Origin: Oceanicola sp.
GTDB lineage: Bacteria > Pseudomonadota > Alphaproteobacteria > Rhodobacterales > Rhodobacteraceae
DNA length: 64,000 nucleotides
Direction: 5' to 3'
NCBI GenBank assembly: GCA_017792405.1
Contig: CP051231.1
Span: 3,993,295-4,057,294 of the forward strand
Below the pieces are notes generated by a model that saw only the letters and a list, made by a program, of their open reading frames with translations, was not told the DNA's origin and made no database searches. A program made the translations under genes and the position numbers. Shown piece after piece: positions 43,179-51,220 of the stretch; the first letter of the stretch is position 1, and every line of letters starts with the position of its first letter.

Positions 43179-44027
43179 GTGAGGCCCGTGAAGCAGAGGA
43201 TGGCAGCAAACTTGAGCACGTCAAGTAATTACCTGGTGGCTCCTGACATCGAGGCGGAGGGGCTGACACGCCGCGTGGTCGGGCGCGACCATGAGGGCCG
43301 GGAGGTGGAAATGCGGGTGGTCGAGGAGCGGCCCCTCACGATCTACCTCAACCGCACCGAGATCGTGACCGCGATGACCATCGGCGACCATCCGGAGCTT
43401 CTGGGCGTCGGCTTCCTCGCCAACCAGGGCATGCTGCGGGCGGGCGAGCTGGAGCGGGTGGACTACGACGAAGAATTGGGCGTGGTGGTGGTCCGCACGG
43501 CGGGCGAGACCGACTACGAGGCCAAGCTCTCGAAGAAGGTGCGCACCAGCGGCTGCGCGGTGGGCACTGTGTTTGGCGATATGATGGAGGGGCTGGAAGG
43601 CCTGAACCTGCCGCCCGCGCGGGTGAAGGTGGCCGACCTCTATGCGCTTGCGAAAGAGATCAACACGACGCCGAGCCTCTACCTTGAAGCCGGGGCGATC
43701 CACAGCACGGTGCTCTGCGAGCGCGCGCGCCCGCTCGTTTACATGGAGGACGTGGGCCGCCACAACGCGGTCGACAAGGTGGCAGGCTGGATGCTGCGCG
43801 AAGGCGCGACGGCGGGCGACAAGCTGCTCTACACCACAGGGCGGCTGACGAGCGAGATGGTGATCAAATGCGCCCTGATGGGCATTCCGGCGCTGGTTTC
43901 GCGCTCGGGGTTCACCGCTTGGGGTGTGGAGATCGCGCGGCAGGTGGGGCTGACGCTGGTGGGCCGGATGCGCGGCGAGCGGTTCGTCTGCCTGTCGGGT
44001 GAGGAGCGGCTGGAGTGGCCGGAATGA
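43179..44027 (+). CDS. fdhD: FdhD formate dehydrogenase accessory sulfurtransferase
   Basis: 282 residues, or 275 if ATG 43200 is used; the start is uncertain because neither has a strong ribosome site. RPLTIYLN, HPELLGVGFLANQG, GAIHSTVLC, MEDVGRHNAVDK and LTSEMVIKCALMGIPALVSRS are family landmarks. It transfers sulfur to molybdenum cofactor of formate dehydrogenase. The cysteine loop reads TSGCAVG, so only the first of the two cysteines known from the E. coli protein remains. First gene of a seven-gene overlapping operon. Confidence 0.93.
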   Translation: MRPVKQRMAANLSTSSNYLVAPDIEAEGLTRRVVGRDHEGREVEMRVVEERPLTIYLNRTEIVTAMTIGDHPELLGVGFLANQGMLRAGELERVDYDEELGVVVVRTAGETDYEAKLSKKVRTSGCAVGTVFGDMMEGLEGLNLPPARVKVADLYALAKEINTTPSLYLEAGAIHSTVLCERARPLVYMEDVGRHNAVDKVAGWMLREGATAGDKLLYTTGRLTSEMVIKCALMGIPALVSRSGFTAWGVEIARQVGLTLVGRMRGERFVCLSGEERLEWPE

Positions 44028-44554
44028 GCGAGATCGAATGCCGATACCGGGTGTCTCCCGCGCTACTTGAGGCGGCTATCAACGCGGGGGCTGCGGGCAA
44101 GGGGCGAGGCCAGCGCCCGGCGTGGTGGATTCCGATGTGGGTGGTCGTGGGCGTTGCCATCGGCTTCGCGGTGGTGGTCGCGGGGAGCCTGTATGACACC
44201 AAAGTTCCGGCCCTTGCGATCTTCTTCGGCAGCGCCGGGTTTCTGGCCGGGCTAGCGCTCTGGCAGGTGACATGGAAGCAGCAGCTCCTCGGGATCTTGG
44301 CGGCACACGAGGAGGCCGCAGAGAAGGCGGGCGAAGTGGTGAGCCGCTTTGGCCCGGACGGAATAGACTCGCGCTCGGCGCTTGGGCAGAGCTTCAGCAA
44401 ATGGCCGGGGATTGGCGCGGTACTCGAAATCCCCGGCGGCACCGCGATCCGGATGGGCGCGACCAGCATGCCGGTGCCGGATGAGGCCTTGCCGGAGGGC
44501 ATGGGCGGGCCGGAGTTTCGTGCGCGGCTGGACAGTTGGAGGGTGGCAGGGTGA
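44024..44554 (+). CDS. YcxB-like two-helix membrane protein
   Basis: 176 residues from ATG 44024, inside the fdhD stop (ATGA). An N-terminal ECRYRVSPALLEAA, two transmembrane helices (about 40-60 and 64-82), then a soluble domain with FGPDGIDSRSALGQSFSKWPGI and PDEALPEGMGGPEFRARLDSW, as in YcxB-like proteins. The next gene is a diverged copy. Inner membrane; function unknown, but it is embedded between fdhD and mobA. Confidence 0.8.
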   Translation: MSEIECRYRVSPALLEAAINAGAAGKGRGQRPAWWIPMWVVVGVAIGFAVVVAGSLYDTKVPALAIFFGSAGFLAGLALWQVTWKQQLLGILAAHEEAAEKAGEVVSRFGPDGIDSRSALGQSFSKWPGIGAVLEIPGGTAIRMGATSMPVPDEALPEGMGGPEFRARLDSWRVAG

Positions 44555-45072
44555 GCGCGTTGCCGGAGACCTTGGAATTTCACTGCAGGCTTTCACGGGA
44601 GGAAATGAGCCGTGCAATCGCCCTTGGAGGCCGGGAAGGCTGGCCGCTTTGGGTCTTTATGCTCATCGGCTGTGTGTTGGTGATCGGCATATGCGCGATG
44701 CTCATCCACATCGACGACTGGGGGCTGCCTCCGGAGGCGGGGCTGTTCTTCGGGGTGGGTGCGGTTTTCTGGGCCGGTCTGAGCATGCTCCCGTTCATTT
44801 GGGGAAGGCGCAGAGATCTGGAAATGGCACTTCGGTTACAGGACGGCGATGGCGGCTATACGCTGCGGATCGGTCCGGAGGGGATTTTGCAAACCGGGCA
44901 GCGGGTTCGGTGGCAGGGCAGTTGGGCGCTGGTTGAGGAAGCTCGCGACCTCGGGACCGCGACGGCCATTTTCATGGCCGGGGGCATGATCATGGTGCCG
45001 GATAAAGCCCTGCCGGAGGGCGTGAGCCCTGAGGACTTCCGGGCGCGGCTGGAGCGCTGGAGGTCGGCATGA
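44551..45072 (+). CDS. YcxB-like membrane protein, second copy
   Basis: 173 residues from GTG 44551 overlapping the previous stop. Layout repeats the upstream gene: EFHCRLSREEMSRAI, two helices (about 30-52 and 60-82), IGPEGILQTGQRVRWQGSW and PDKALPEGVSPEDFRARLERW. A second stop/start overlap follows with mobA. The shared ending (PDEALPEG.../PDKALPEG...) shows common ancestry. Function unknown. Confidence 0.8.
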   Translation: MSALPETLEFHCRLSREEMSRAIALGGREGWPLWVFMLIGCVLVIGICAMLIHIDDWGLPPEAGLFFGVGAVFWAGLSMLPFIWGRRRDLEMALRLQDGDGGYTLRIGPEGILQTGQRVRWQGSWALVEEARDLGTATAIFMAGGMIMVPDKALPEGVSPEDFRARLERWRSA

Positions 45073-45659
45073 AGGTTGCGGGTGTGATCCTTGCGGGCGG
45101 ACAAGCCCGGCGGATGGGCGGCGGCGACAAGGGGCTGCTGGACCTTGGCGGGGTGAGCCTGCTGGCGCGCGTTACCCGTCGGTTGGCGCCGCAGGTGGAG
45201 GCGATGTGCCTGAACGCCAACGGCGACGCGGCGCGCTTTGATGCCTTCGGGCTGGATGTGGTGGCCGACCCGGTGGAGGGGTTCGCCGGGCCTTTGGCCG
45301 GGGTGCTGGCGGGGATGCGATGGGCGGAGGCTCAGGGTGAGGACCACGTGGTGAGCGTGGCGGCGGATACGCCGTTCTTTCCGACCGATCTGGTGGAGCG
45401 GTTGCAGACCGGGGCGGCCGGAACTTCTCCGGTACTGGCGGCCGTGCGCGAGGCCGGCCGGGTGCGGCGGCAGCCGACCTTCGGCCTCTGGCCGGTGGCG
45501 CTGGCCGACGATCTGGAGGCGGCGCTGGGAGATGGTGTCCGCAAGGTGGTGCAATGGACCGAGCGGCATGACGGGCGCGAGGTGGTCTTTGGCTCTTCGG
45601 ACGCCTTCTTCAACGTGAACACGCCCGAAGACCTCGCCCGTGCGGAGCTGATGCTGTGA
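45069..45659 (+). CDS. mobA: Molybdenum cofactor guanylyltransferase
   Basis: 196 residues. LAGGQARRMGGGDKGLLDLGG is the nucleotide loop, VVADPVEGFAGPLAGVLAG and SVAADTPFFPTDLVERL complete the GTP/molybdopterin site. It joins GMP to molybdopterin to make the MGD cofactor used by DMSO-reductase-type enzymes such as formate dehydrogenase, in line with fdhD upstream. Overlaps both neighbours by 4 bases. Confidence 0.94.
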   Translation: MKVAGVILAGGQARRMGGGDKGLLDLGGVSLLARVTRRLAPQVEAMCLNANGDAARFDAFGLDVVADPVEGFAGPLAGVLAGMRWAEAQGEDHVVSVAADTPFFPTDLVERLQTGAAGTSPVLAAVREAGRVRRQPTFGLWPVALADDLEAALGDGVRKVVQWTERHDGREVVFGSSDAFFNVNTPEDLARAELML

Positions 45660-46183
45660 GGGTCTTCGGCGTCGTGGGGTGGAAGAACAGCGGCAAGACC
45701 GGGCTGATGGAGCGGCTGGTGACGGAGATCACCGGGCGCGGTTTCACGGTGAGCACCATCAAGCACGCGCATCATGCCTTCGACCCCGATCAGGAGGGCA
45801 AGGACAGCTGGCGCCATCGCAAGGCGGGCGCGCGGGAGGTGTTGGTGGCCAGCGGCGCGCGCTGGGCGCTGATGCATGAAGGCCCGGCGCCGGATCTGGA
45901 TGCGCTGCTGGCCAAGCTGGGGCCGGTCGATCTGGTGCTGGTGGAGGGCTACAAGCGCGAGCGCCACAAGCGGATCGAGGCGCACAGGGCGGAGACCGGG
46001 GCGGGCTTGCTGGCGCTGGAGGATGACGGGATCGTCGCGGTGGCCAGCGACGTGGCGGTGGAGGTTGCCGTGCCGGTGTTCGACCTCGACGACACGGGCG
46101 GAATTGCGGATTTCGTGCTGCGGGAGGTCGGGCTTGCGCTGGAGGCGGAGGAAGCCGCGACCTACGAGGACGGGGATGTTTGA
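45656..46183 (+). CDS. mobB: Molybdopterin-guanine dinucleotide biosynthesis protein B
   Basis: 175 residues from GTG 45656 overlapping the mobA stop. P-loop GWKNSGKTGLMERL at residues 5-18, then STIKHAHHAFDPDQEGKDSWRHRKAG and VLVEGYKRERHKRIE, all typical of MobB. It binds GTP and assists MobA. The next gene starts 8 bases before its stop. Confidence 0.94.
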   Translation: MRVFGVVGWKNSGKTGLMERLVTEITGRGFTVSTIKHAHHAFDPDQEGKDSWRHRKAGAREVLVASGARWALMHEGPAPDLDALLAKLGPVDLVLVEGYKRERHKRIEAHRAETGAGLLALEDDGIVAVASDVAVEVAVPVFDLDDTGGIADFVLREVGLALEAEEAATYEDGDV

Positions 46184-48266
46184 CACCTTCGTCATGGTGG
46201 ACTGGTCGGGCGGAGCCGACACCGGGGCCAAGCCGCGAAAGGATGCGATCTGGATCGGCGTGGCACGGCGGGGTGAGGCGGCGACGGCGGAGTATATGCG
46301 CAACCGGGAGGCGGCCGAGGACGCCCTGGGCCGCCTGCTGGCCGAGGAGGTGGCGCAGGGCCGGCGGGTGATGGCGGGCTTCGACTTTCCGTTCGGCTAC
46401 CCGGCGGGGTTTGCTCTGGCGGTCTGCGGGCAGGACGACCCGCTGGCGCTATGGGACTGGATCGAGGCGCGGATCGAGGACCGGGGGGGCGAGAGCAACC
46501 GGTTCGATCTTGCCGGAGCGGTGAACCGGGCCGTGGGCGGGGGCGACGGGCCGTTCTGGGGCAACGGGCTGAAGCGCGAGATCGAGGGCCTGCCAAGGCG
46601 GAGGGACGGGTATCGCAACGACTTCCCGGAGCGGCGGGAGGTGGAGCGGCTGGCCAAGGGGGCTTTTACCTGCTGGCAGATGAGCGGGGCCGGGTCGGTC
46701 GGCTCTCAGGTGCTCACCGGGCTGCCGGTGCTGGCGCGGCTGCGGCGGAAACTGAGGGCGAAAGTCTGGCCTTTCGAGGCATTGGACGCGCCGGTGGCGC
46801 TGGTGGAGATATGGCCCTCGCTGGTGCTGCCTCCGAGGGCGACCCGCGACGAGATCCCGGACCGCGAGCAGGTGCTGCGTGTGGCGGAGCGGCTGGCAGC
46901 CATGGCACCGGAAGAGCTGGCGACAATGCTGGATGTGCAGGCGCCGGAGGAGGGATGGATCCTTGGCGTTTTGCCGGACGGCAGCACAAGTCCCGCCCCG
47001 CGCGGGTTGCAGCCGCCTGCGTTGCGGGACGACTGCTTTGCCCTGCCTGCGGGCGTTGACTGGGTGCCAGTAGATGAGGCGCAGGCGCGGCTCAGGGCTT
47101 CGCTTAGCACGGCGGTGGGCACCGAAACAGTGCCTGTGGGCGCGGCAGCGGGCCGGATCGTGGCGGCGCAGGTGCGGGCGGAGCGGGCCAACCCGCCGGG
47201 CGCGAATGCGGCGGTGGACGGTTGGGGCTTTGCCCACGGCGGGGTGCCCGCGCCGGATGCGGGCGGGCGGATCGAGATGCCGGTGGCCGAGGGCCGTGCG
47301 GCGGCGGGGGCGCCGTTTGACGGGGTTGTGCTTGCGGGCGAGGCGCTGCGGATTTTGACCGGGGCATTGCTCCCCGAAGGCGTCGATACCGTGGTGCTCG
47401 ACGAAGACGTGGCGACGGACGGCGCGCGCGTGGCCTTCGACCGTAGGCCCAAGCCGCGCGCCAACACCCGTAAGGCGGGGGAGGATGTGGCGGCGCGGGA
47501 TGTGCTCTTCGAGCCCGGGCACCGGCTCCGCGCGCCGGATGTGGCGCTGATCGCAGCCACCGGCGTGGCAGAGGTGCAGGTGGCCCAGCGGCTCCGGGTG
47601 GGCGTGTTATCGACTGGCGACGAGATCGTGGAGCCGGGTGCGGCGCAGGGGGTGCACCAGACCCACGACGCCAACCGCCCGATGCTGCTGGCCATGGCGC
47701 AAGGCTGGGGGCATGAGGCGGTGGACCTTGGGCGCGTGGGCGATGACCGCGACGCGCTGCGGGCGGCGCTGACGGGCGCAGGCGTGGATGTGATCCTGAC
47801 CTCGGGCGGCGCCTCGGCGGGGGATGAGGACCATCTGTCGGCCCTGCTGCGCGAGGAAGGCGACCTGACCGCATGGCGCATCGCACTCAAGCCGGGCCGC
47901 CCGCTGGCGCTGGGACGTTGGCAGGGCGTGCCGCTCTTCGGCCTGCCGGGCAACCCGGTGGCGGCGCTGGTGACGGCGGCGCTCTTTGCCCGCCCCGCGC
48001 TGGAAGTGCTGGCCGGTGGAGAGTGGCTGGAGCCGGAGGGCTTTGCCGTGCCTGCGGCGTTCGAGAAGCAAAAGAAACCGGGGCGGCGGGAATATCTGCG
48101 CGCCCGAATGGGACCGCAGGGCGTGGAGGTGTTCGGCTCCGAGGGCTCGGGGCGGATCAGTGGGCTCAGTTGGGCCGGAGGGCTGGTGGAACTGCCGGAC
48201 GGGGCGCTGGAGGTGAAACGGGGCGATCCAGTGCGGTTCATCCCCTACGCCGCGCTCGGCCTCTGA
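46176..48266 (+). CDS. moeA: DUF429-like / MoeA fusion (molybdopterin molybdenumtransferase)
   Basis: 696 residues from ATG 46176. Residues 1-290 form a domain starting FDTFVMVDWSGG with VMAGFDFPFGYPAGF, FWGNG and QVLTGLPVLARLRRKL, resembling the RNase H-like DUF429 fold. Residues 296-696 are a complete MoeA: ALLPEGVDTVV, GVLSTGDEIVEPG, TSGGASAGDEDHL, LFGLPGNPVAALV and a C-terminal beta-barrel. MoeA inserts molybdate into adenylylated molybdopterin. The canonical NSAMDGYA loop reads NAAVDGWGF. The N-terminal activity is unknown; its placement after mobA/mobB hints at a cofactor role. Coding in this frame upstream of the ATG is a mobB shadow. Confidence 0.88.
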   Translation: MFDTFVMVDWSGGADTGAKPRKDAIWIGVARRGEAATAEYMRNREAAEDALGRLLAEEVAQGRRVMAGFDFPFGYPAGFALAVCGQDDPLALWDWIEARIEDRGGESNRFDLAGAVNRAVGGGDGPFWGNGLKREIEGLPRRRDGYRNDFPERREVERLAKGAFTCWQMSGAGSVGSQVLTGLPVLARLRRKLRAKVWPFEALDAPVALVEIWPSLVLPPRATRDEIPDREQVLRVAERLAAMAPEELATMLDVQAPEEGWILGVLPDGSTSPAPRGLQPPALRDDCFALPAGVDWVPVDEAQARLRASLSTAVGTETVPVGAAAGRIVAAQVRAERANPPGANAAVDGWGFAHGGVPAPDAGGRIEMPVAEGRAAAGAPFDGVVLAGEALRILTGALLPEGVDTVVLDEDVATDGARVAFDRRPKPRANTRKAGEDVAARDVLFEPGHRLRAPDVALIAATGVAEVQVAQRLRVGVLSTGDEIVEPGAAQGVHQTHDANRPMLLAMAQGWGHEAVDLGRVGDDRDALRAALTGAGVDVILTSGGASAGDEDHLSALLREEGDLTAWRIALKPGRPLALGRWQGVPLFGLPGNPVAALVTAALFARPALEVLAGGEWLEPEGFAVPAAFEKQKKPGRREYLRARMGPQGVEVFGSEGSGRISGLSWAGGLVELPDGALEVKRGDPVRFIPYAALGL

Positions 48267-48853
48267 TGCAGTTCCGGCCCGGCTTCGAGGAGGCGCAGAG
48301 GGACGAGGTGGCGCGGCTATTCTGGGGGGCGTTCAGGGGCAAGCTGGGGCGCATTCTCTGGCCCGAACGCAAGGCGCTGGGGTTCATCGCCCAGATCGTG
48401 CAGCCGGGGTTTGCGATATGCGCGGTTGAGAATGGCGCGCTGCTGGGTGTTGCCGGATACAAAACGCCCGAGGGCGGTTTCATGGCTGGGGACTTCGCCG
48501 ACATGGCGCGGCATTACGGCTGGGTTGGTGCAGCTTGGCGCGGGCCGCTGCTGGAGCTCTTCGAGCGGGAGTTGGTGGCCGGGCAGTTGCTGATGGACGG
48601 GATCTTCGTGGCCGAAAACGCCCGAGGGAAGGGCGTGGGTACAACGCTGATCGGGGCGGTCAAGGCAGAGGCGGCGCGGCGCGGTTGCGGAGAGGTGCGT
48701 CTCGATGTGGTGGAAGGCAACGACAGGGCGCGGGCATTGTACGAGCGCTGCGGCTTCGAGGCACGGGGCGAGGTGCGAGCGGGCGTTCTGGCACCGGTGC
48801 TGGGCTTCCGGCGGGCGGTGACGATGGTGGCACAGGTGGGAGGTGCGCCATGA
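48266..48853 (+). CDS. GNAT family N-acetyltransferase
   Basis: 195 residues from ATG 48266, sharing a base with the moeA stop (TGATG). MDGIFVAENARGKGVGTTLIGAVKAEAARRG is the acetyl-CoA pyrophosphate loop (quoted here in part: ARGKGVGTTLI), followed by VRLDVVEGNDRARALYERCGF. It transfers an acetyl group to an unknown amine, peptide or small-molecule substrate. Last gene of the molybdenum operon; a REP-like palindrome overlaps its stop. Confidence 0.9.
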   Translation: MQFRPGFEEAQRDEVARLFWGAFRGKLGRILWPERKALGFIAQIVQPGFAICAVENGALLGVAGYKTPEGGFMAGDFADMARHYGWVGAAWRGPLLELFERELVAGQLLMDGIFVAENARGKGVGTTLIGAVKAEAARRGCGEVRLDVVEGNDRARALYERCGFEARGEVRAGVLAPVLGFRRAVTMVAQVGGAP

Positions 48854-48868
48854 ATGCGCACCCTACGG
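48842..48868 (-). repeat. REP-like palindrome with GTAG foot (copy 1)
   Basis: GGTGCGC (48842-48848), 7-base loop, GCGCACC (48856-48862), then CTACGG. Read on the minus strand the hairpin is preceded by CCGTAG, the GTAG foot typical of REP elements mobilised by RAYT transposases. It overlaps the acetyltransferase stop codon. Confidence 0.7.
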
Positions 48869-48905
48869 GGTTTTGCGCGGCGCCGGGGCGGTTTAGACGG
48901 CCCGC

Positions 48906-50069
48906 ATGACTTACGACGTGATCATATTGGGCGCAGGCGGCGCGGGGCTGATGGCCGCCGCCACCGCCGGGCAGGCCGGGGCGCGGGTGCTGCTGCTGGA
49001 CCATGCCGAGAAGGCGGGCAAGAAGATCCTGATCTCGGGCGGCGGGCGCTGCAACTTTACCAACCTCGGGATCGAGCCGGGGTGTTACCTCTCGGAGAAC
49101 CCGCATTTCGCCAAGTCCGCCCTGAGCCGCTACACGCAGTGGGATTTCATCGATCTCGTGGATCGCTATGGCATCGCGTGGCACGAGAAGACGCTGGGCC
49201 AGCTCTTTTGCGATGGCTCCGCGCGGCAGATCGTGGCGATGCTGGAGACGGAATGTGCCAAGGGCGGGGTGGAGACCCGGCTGGGCGTGAGCGGTACGGC
49301 GGTGCGGCACAGGGACGGGCATTTCGAGGTCGCCGGCGCGCGGGCACCGCGGCTGATTGTGGCCACCGGCGGCCCGTCGATCCCGAAGATGGGGGCGAGC
49401 GGGCGGGCCTATGAAATTGCCGGGCAGTTCGGGCTGGAGATGGTGGAGCCGCGCCCGGCGCTGGTGCCCTTCACCCTGCCGGAGGCGGACCGGCTCTTCA
49501 CCACCATCGCCGGCGTGGCCGTTCCCTCGGTCGCGACGGTGAACGGGGTTTCCTTTGAAGAGGCCACGCTTTTCACCCACCGGGGGCTTTCCGGCCCGGC
49601 GATTTTGCAGGTGTCGAGTTACTGGCAGCCGGGCGACGCGGTGCGGCTGAACCTGCTGCCGGGCGCGTTGGAGCGGCTGAAGGCGGCTCGGGCAAAGGCG
49701 CCGAGGGCCGGGTTTAAGGCGGCGCTTTCGGAGCATCTGCCTGCACGGCTCGCGGAGGCGTTGGCGGAGCGGGTTGGTCTTGAGACGGAGATGGGCAATG
49801 CGCCCGACCGCGAGCTGGAGCGGGCGGCGGGCATGCTGGAAGCGCTGGAGGTCATGCCTGACGGCACCGAGGGCTATGCCAAGGCGGAGGTCACGGCAGG
49901 GGGCGTTTCGACCGCCGAGCTTTCAAGCAAGACGATGGAAGCGAAGAAGGTGCCGGGCCTCTATTTTGTGGGTGAGGCGGTGGATGTGACCGGCTGGCTC
50001 GGCGGTTACAACTTTCAGTGGGCCTGGGCCAGCGGCGTGGCGGTCGGGCAGGCGGTGGCGAGGCTGTAG
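48906..50069 (+). CDS. HI0933/BaiN-like flavoprotein, NAD(P)/FAD-dependent oxidoreductase
   Basis: 387 residues. FAD-binding GAGGAGLMAAATAGQAGARV with LLDHAEKAGKKILISGGGRCNFTN (family signature) near the N-terminus, FTHRGLSGPAILQVS in the middle, and the C-terminal GEAVDVTGWLGGYNFQWAWASG motif. These match the PP_4765-type uncharacterised flavoproteins. Substrate unknown; the FAD site is convincing. Confidence 0.92.
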   Translation: MTYDVIILGAGGAGLMAAATAGQAGARVLLLDHAEKAGKKILISGGGRCNFTNLGIEPGCYLSENPHFAKSALSRYTQWDFIDLVDRYGIAWHEKTLGQLFCDGSARQIVAMLETECAKGGVETRLGVSGTAVRHRDGHFEVAGARAPRLIVATGGPSIPKMGASGRAYEIAGQFGLEMVEPRPALVPFTLPEADRLFTTIAGVAVPSVATVNGVSFEEATLFTHRGLSGPAILQVSSYWQPGDAVRLNLLPGALERLKAARAKAPRAGFKAALSEHLPARLAEALAERVGLETEMGNAPDRELERAAGMLEALEVMPDGTEGYAKAEVTAGGVSTAELSSKTMEAKKVPGLYFVGEAVDVTGWLGGYNFQWAWASGVAVGQAVARL

Positions 50070-50153
50070 AAGGCGCAGGGCAAGTCCGGCCCCACGGGTT
50101 GCAACGACGGGCCTTGTGATTCACGCTTGCGGTACGGCCCCGGGAGAGACGAC

Positions 50154-51077
50154 ATGGATATCAGCCTGATCCGAACCTTCCTTGAGGTCGCAGCCACCGG
50201 GTCTTTCGTGAACGCAAGCGAACGCCTGTTCGTCACGCAATCTGCGGTGAGCCTGCGTATCCAGAGGTTGGAGGATTCGCTGGGCAAGGTGCTGTTCACC
50301 CGCTCCAAGGCAGGTGCGGAGCTGACCTCTGCGGGCCGCGAGTTTGAGCGCTACGCTCTCTCGCTCATCAAGATCTGGGAGGAGGCGCGGCAGCAGATCG
50401 GGATGCCGGAGGGCTACACCAAATCCCTGACCATTGGCGCGCAATACTCGCTTTGGCCGCGCCTTGGCTTTCGCTGGATGGACAGGATGCAGGCCGGGAT
50501 GCCCGAGCTGAACCTGAGGGGCGAATTGGGAATGCCGGACAGGCTGACACGCTTTCTCATCGAAGGTGTGGTGCAGGCGGCGTTGATGTACACCCCTCAA
50601 CTGCGCCCCGGCCTTACGGCCCGGCAGGTGATGGAGGAAGAACTCGTTCTGGTCGCCTCGTGGGAGGCGGAACTGAAGGACATCGCCTCCGACTACGTCT
50701 TCGTGGACTGGGGTCCGGAGTTTCTTCACGCGCACGCTACCGAACTGCCAGAGCTGACCAATTCCGGCCTCACCCTCGCGCTCGGGGCAATGGCTGCTGA
50801 TTACATTGCCCAGCGACGCAAGGCGGCTTACCTGCCCGCCCGCTACGTAAAGCGCTACCTCGACGAGAAACGGCTGCACCTTGTTCCGAATGCGCCGATC
50901 TTCCCCTACCCGGTCTGGTCGATCTGGCGGGATGATCTGGATGAGGAGGTGCGGGAGATTGCGGAAGCGGCACTTGTTGCAACCGCGACACAGCTGGACG
51001 CCGATCAAGAGGCCGTCCTCGAGGCCTTGGCCGAAGCGAATGACGGTGAAACCGTGGAAATCCTCGGAAATCATTGA
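50154..51077 (+). CDS. LysR-family transcriptional regulator
   Basis: 307 residues from ATG 50154 behind GGGAGAG. The helix-turn-helix reads TFLEVAATGSFVNASERLFVTQSAVSLRIQRLE (residues about 8-40; quoted in part: FVTQSAVSLRIQRLEDSLG), followed by a substrate-binding domain (LTIGAQYSLWPRLGFRW). It is immediately upstream of an outer-membrane protein gene on the same strand, and the gap contains repeated TATCGTGA half-sites that may be its operators. The inducer is unknown. Confidence 0.93.
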   Translation: MDISLIRTFLEVAATGSFVNASERLFVTQSAVSLRIQRLEDSLGKVLFTRSKAGAELTSAGREFERYALSLIKIWEEARQQIGMPEGYTKSLTIGAQYSLWPRLGFRWMDRMQAGMPELNLRGELGMPDRLTRFLIEGVVQAALMYTPQLRPGLTARQVMEEELVLVASWEAELKDIASDYVFVDWGPEFLHAHATELPELTNSGLTLALGAMAADYIAQRRKAAYLPARYVKRYLDEKRLHLVPNAPIFPYPVWSIWRDDLDEEVREIAEAALVATATQLDADQEAVLEALAEANDGETVEILGNH

Positions 51078-51085
51078 AGATTTTA

Positions 51086-51139
51086 TATCGTGAGCAAAAC
51101 TGCTTTTATCCGTGATTATTTAGAATTTCACTCACGATA
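51086..51139. promoter_or_regulatory. Perfect 9-bp inverted repeat TATCGTGAG / CTCACGATA with -10-like box
   Basis: Arms at 51086-51094 and 51131-51139 are perfectly complementary and 36 bases apart; a third related half-site (TATCCGTGAT) lies near 51107. A TAGAAT box at 51121-51126 sits between the arms and has no matching TTGACA, as expected of an activator-dependent promoter for the DUF481 gene. Confidence 0.5.
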
Positions 51140-51220
51140 AACCCTTTCCTATCTACCGGCTCAGCAGAGATGCTCCTGCCCGCTTCGGGTGGGGATCATG
51201 AACCCTGGAAAGGAACACCC

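Noticed and set aside
45876..46175. N-terminal extension of the DUF429-like/MoeA protein
   Set aside because: The extra 100 codons are Arg/Trp-rich and lie over mobB in another frame; ATG 46176 fits the domain start.
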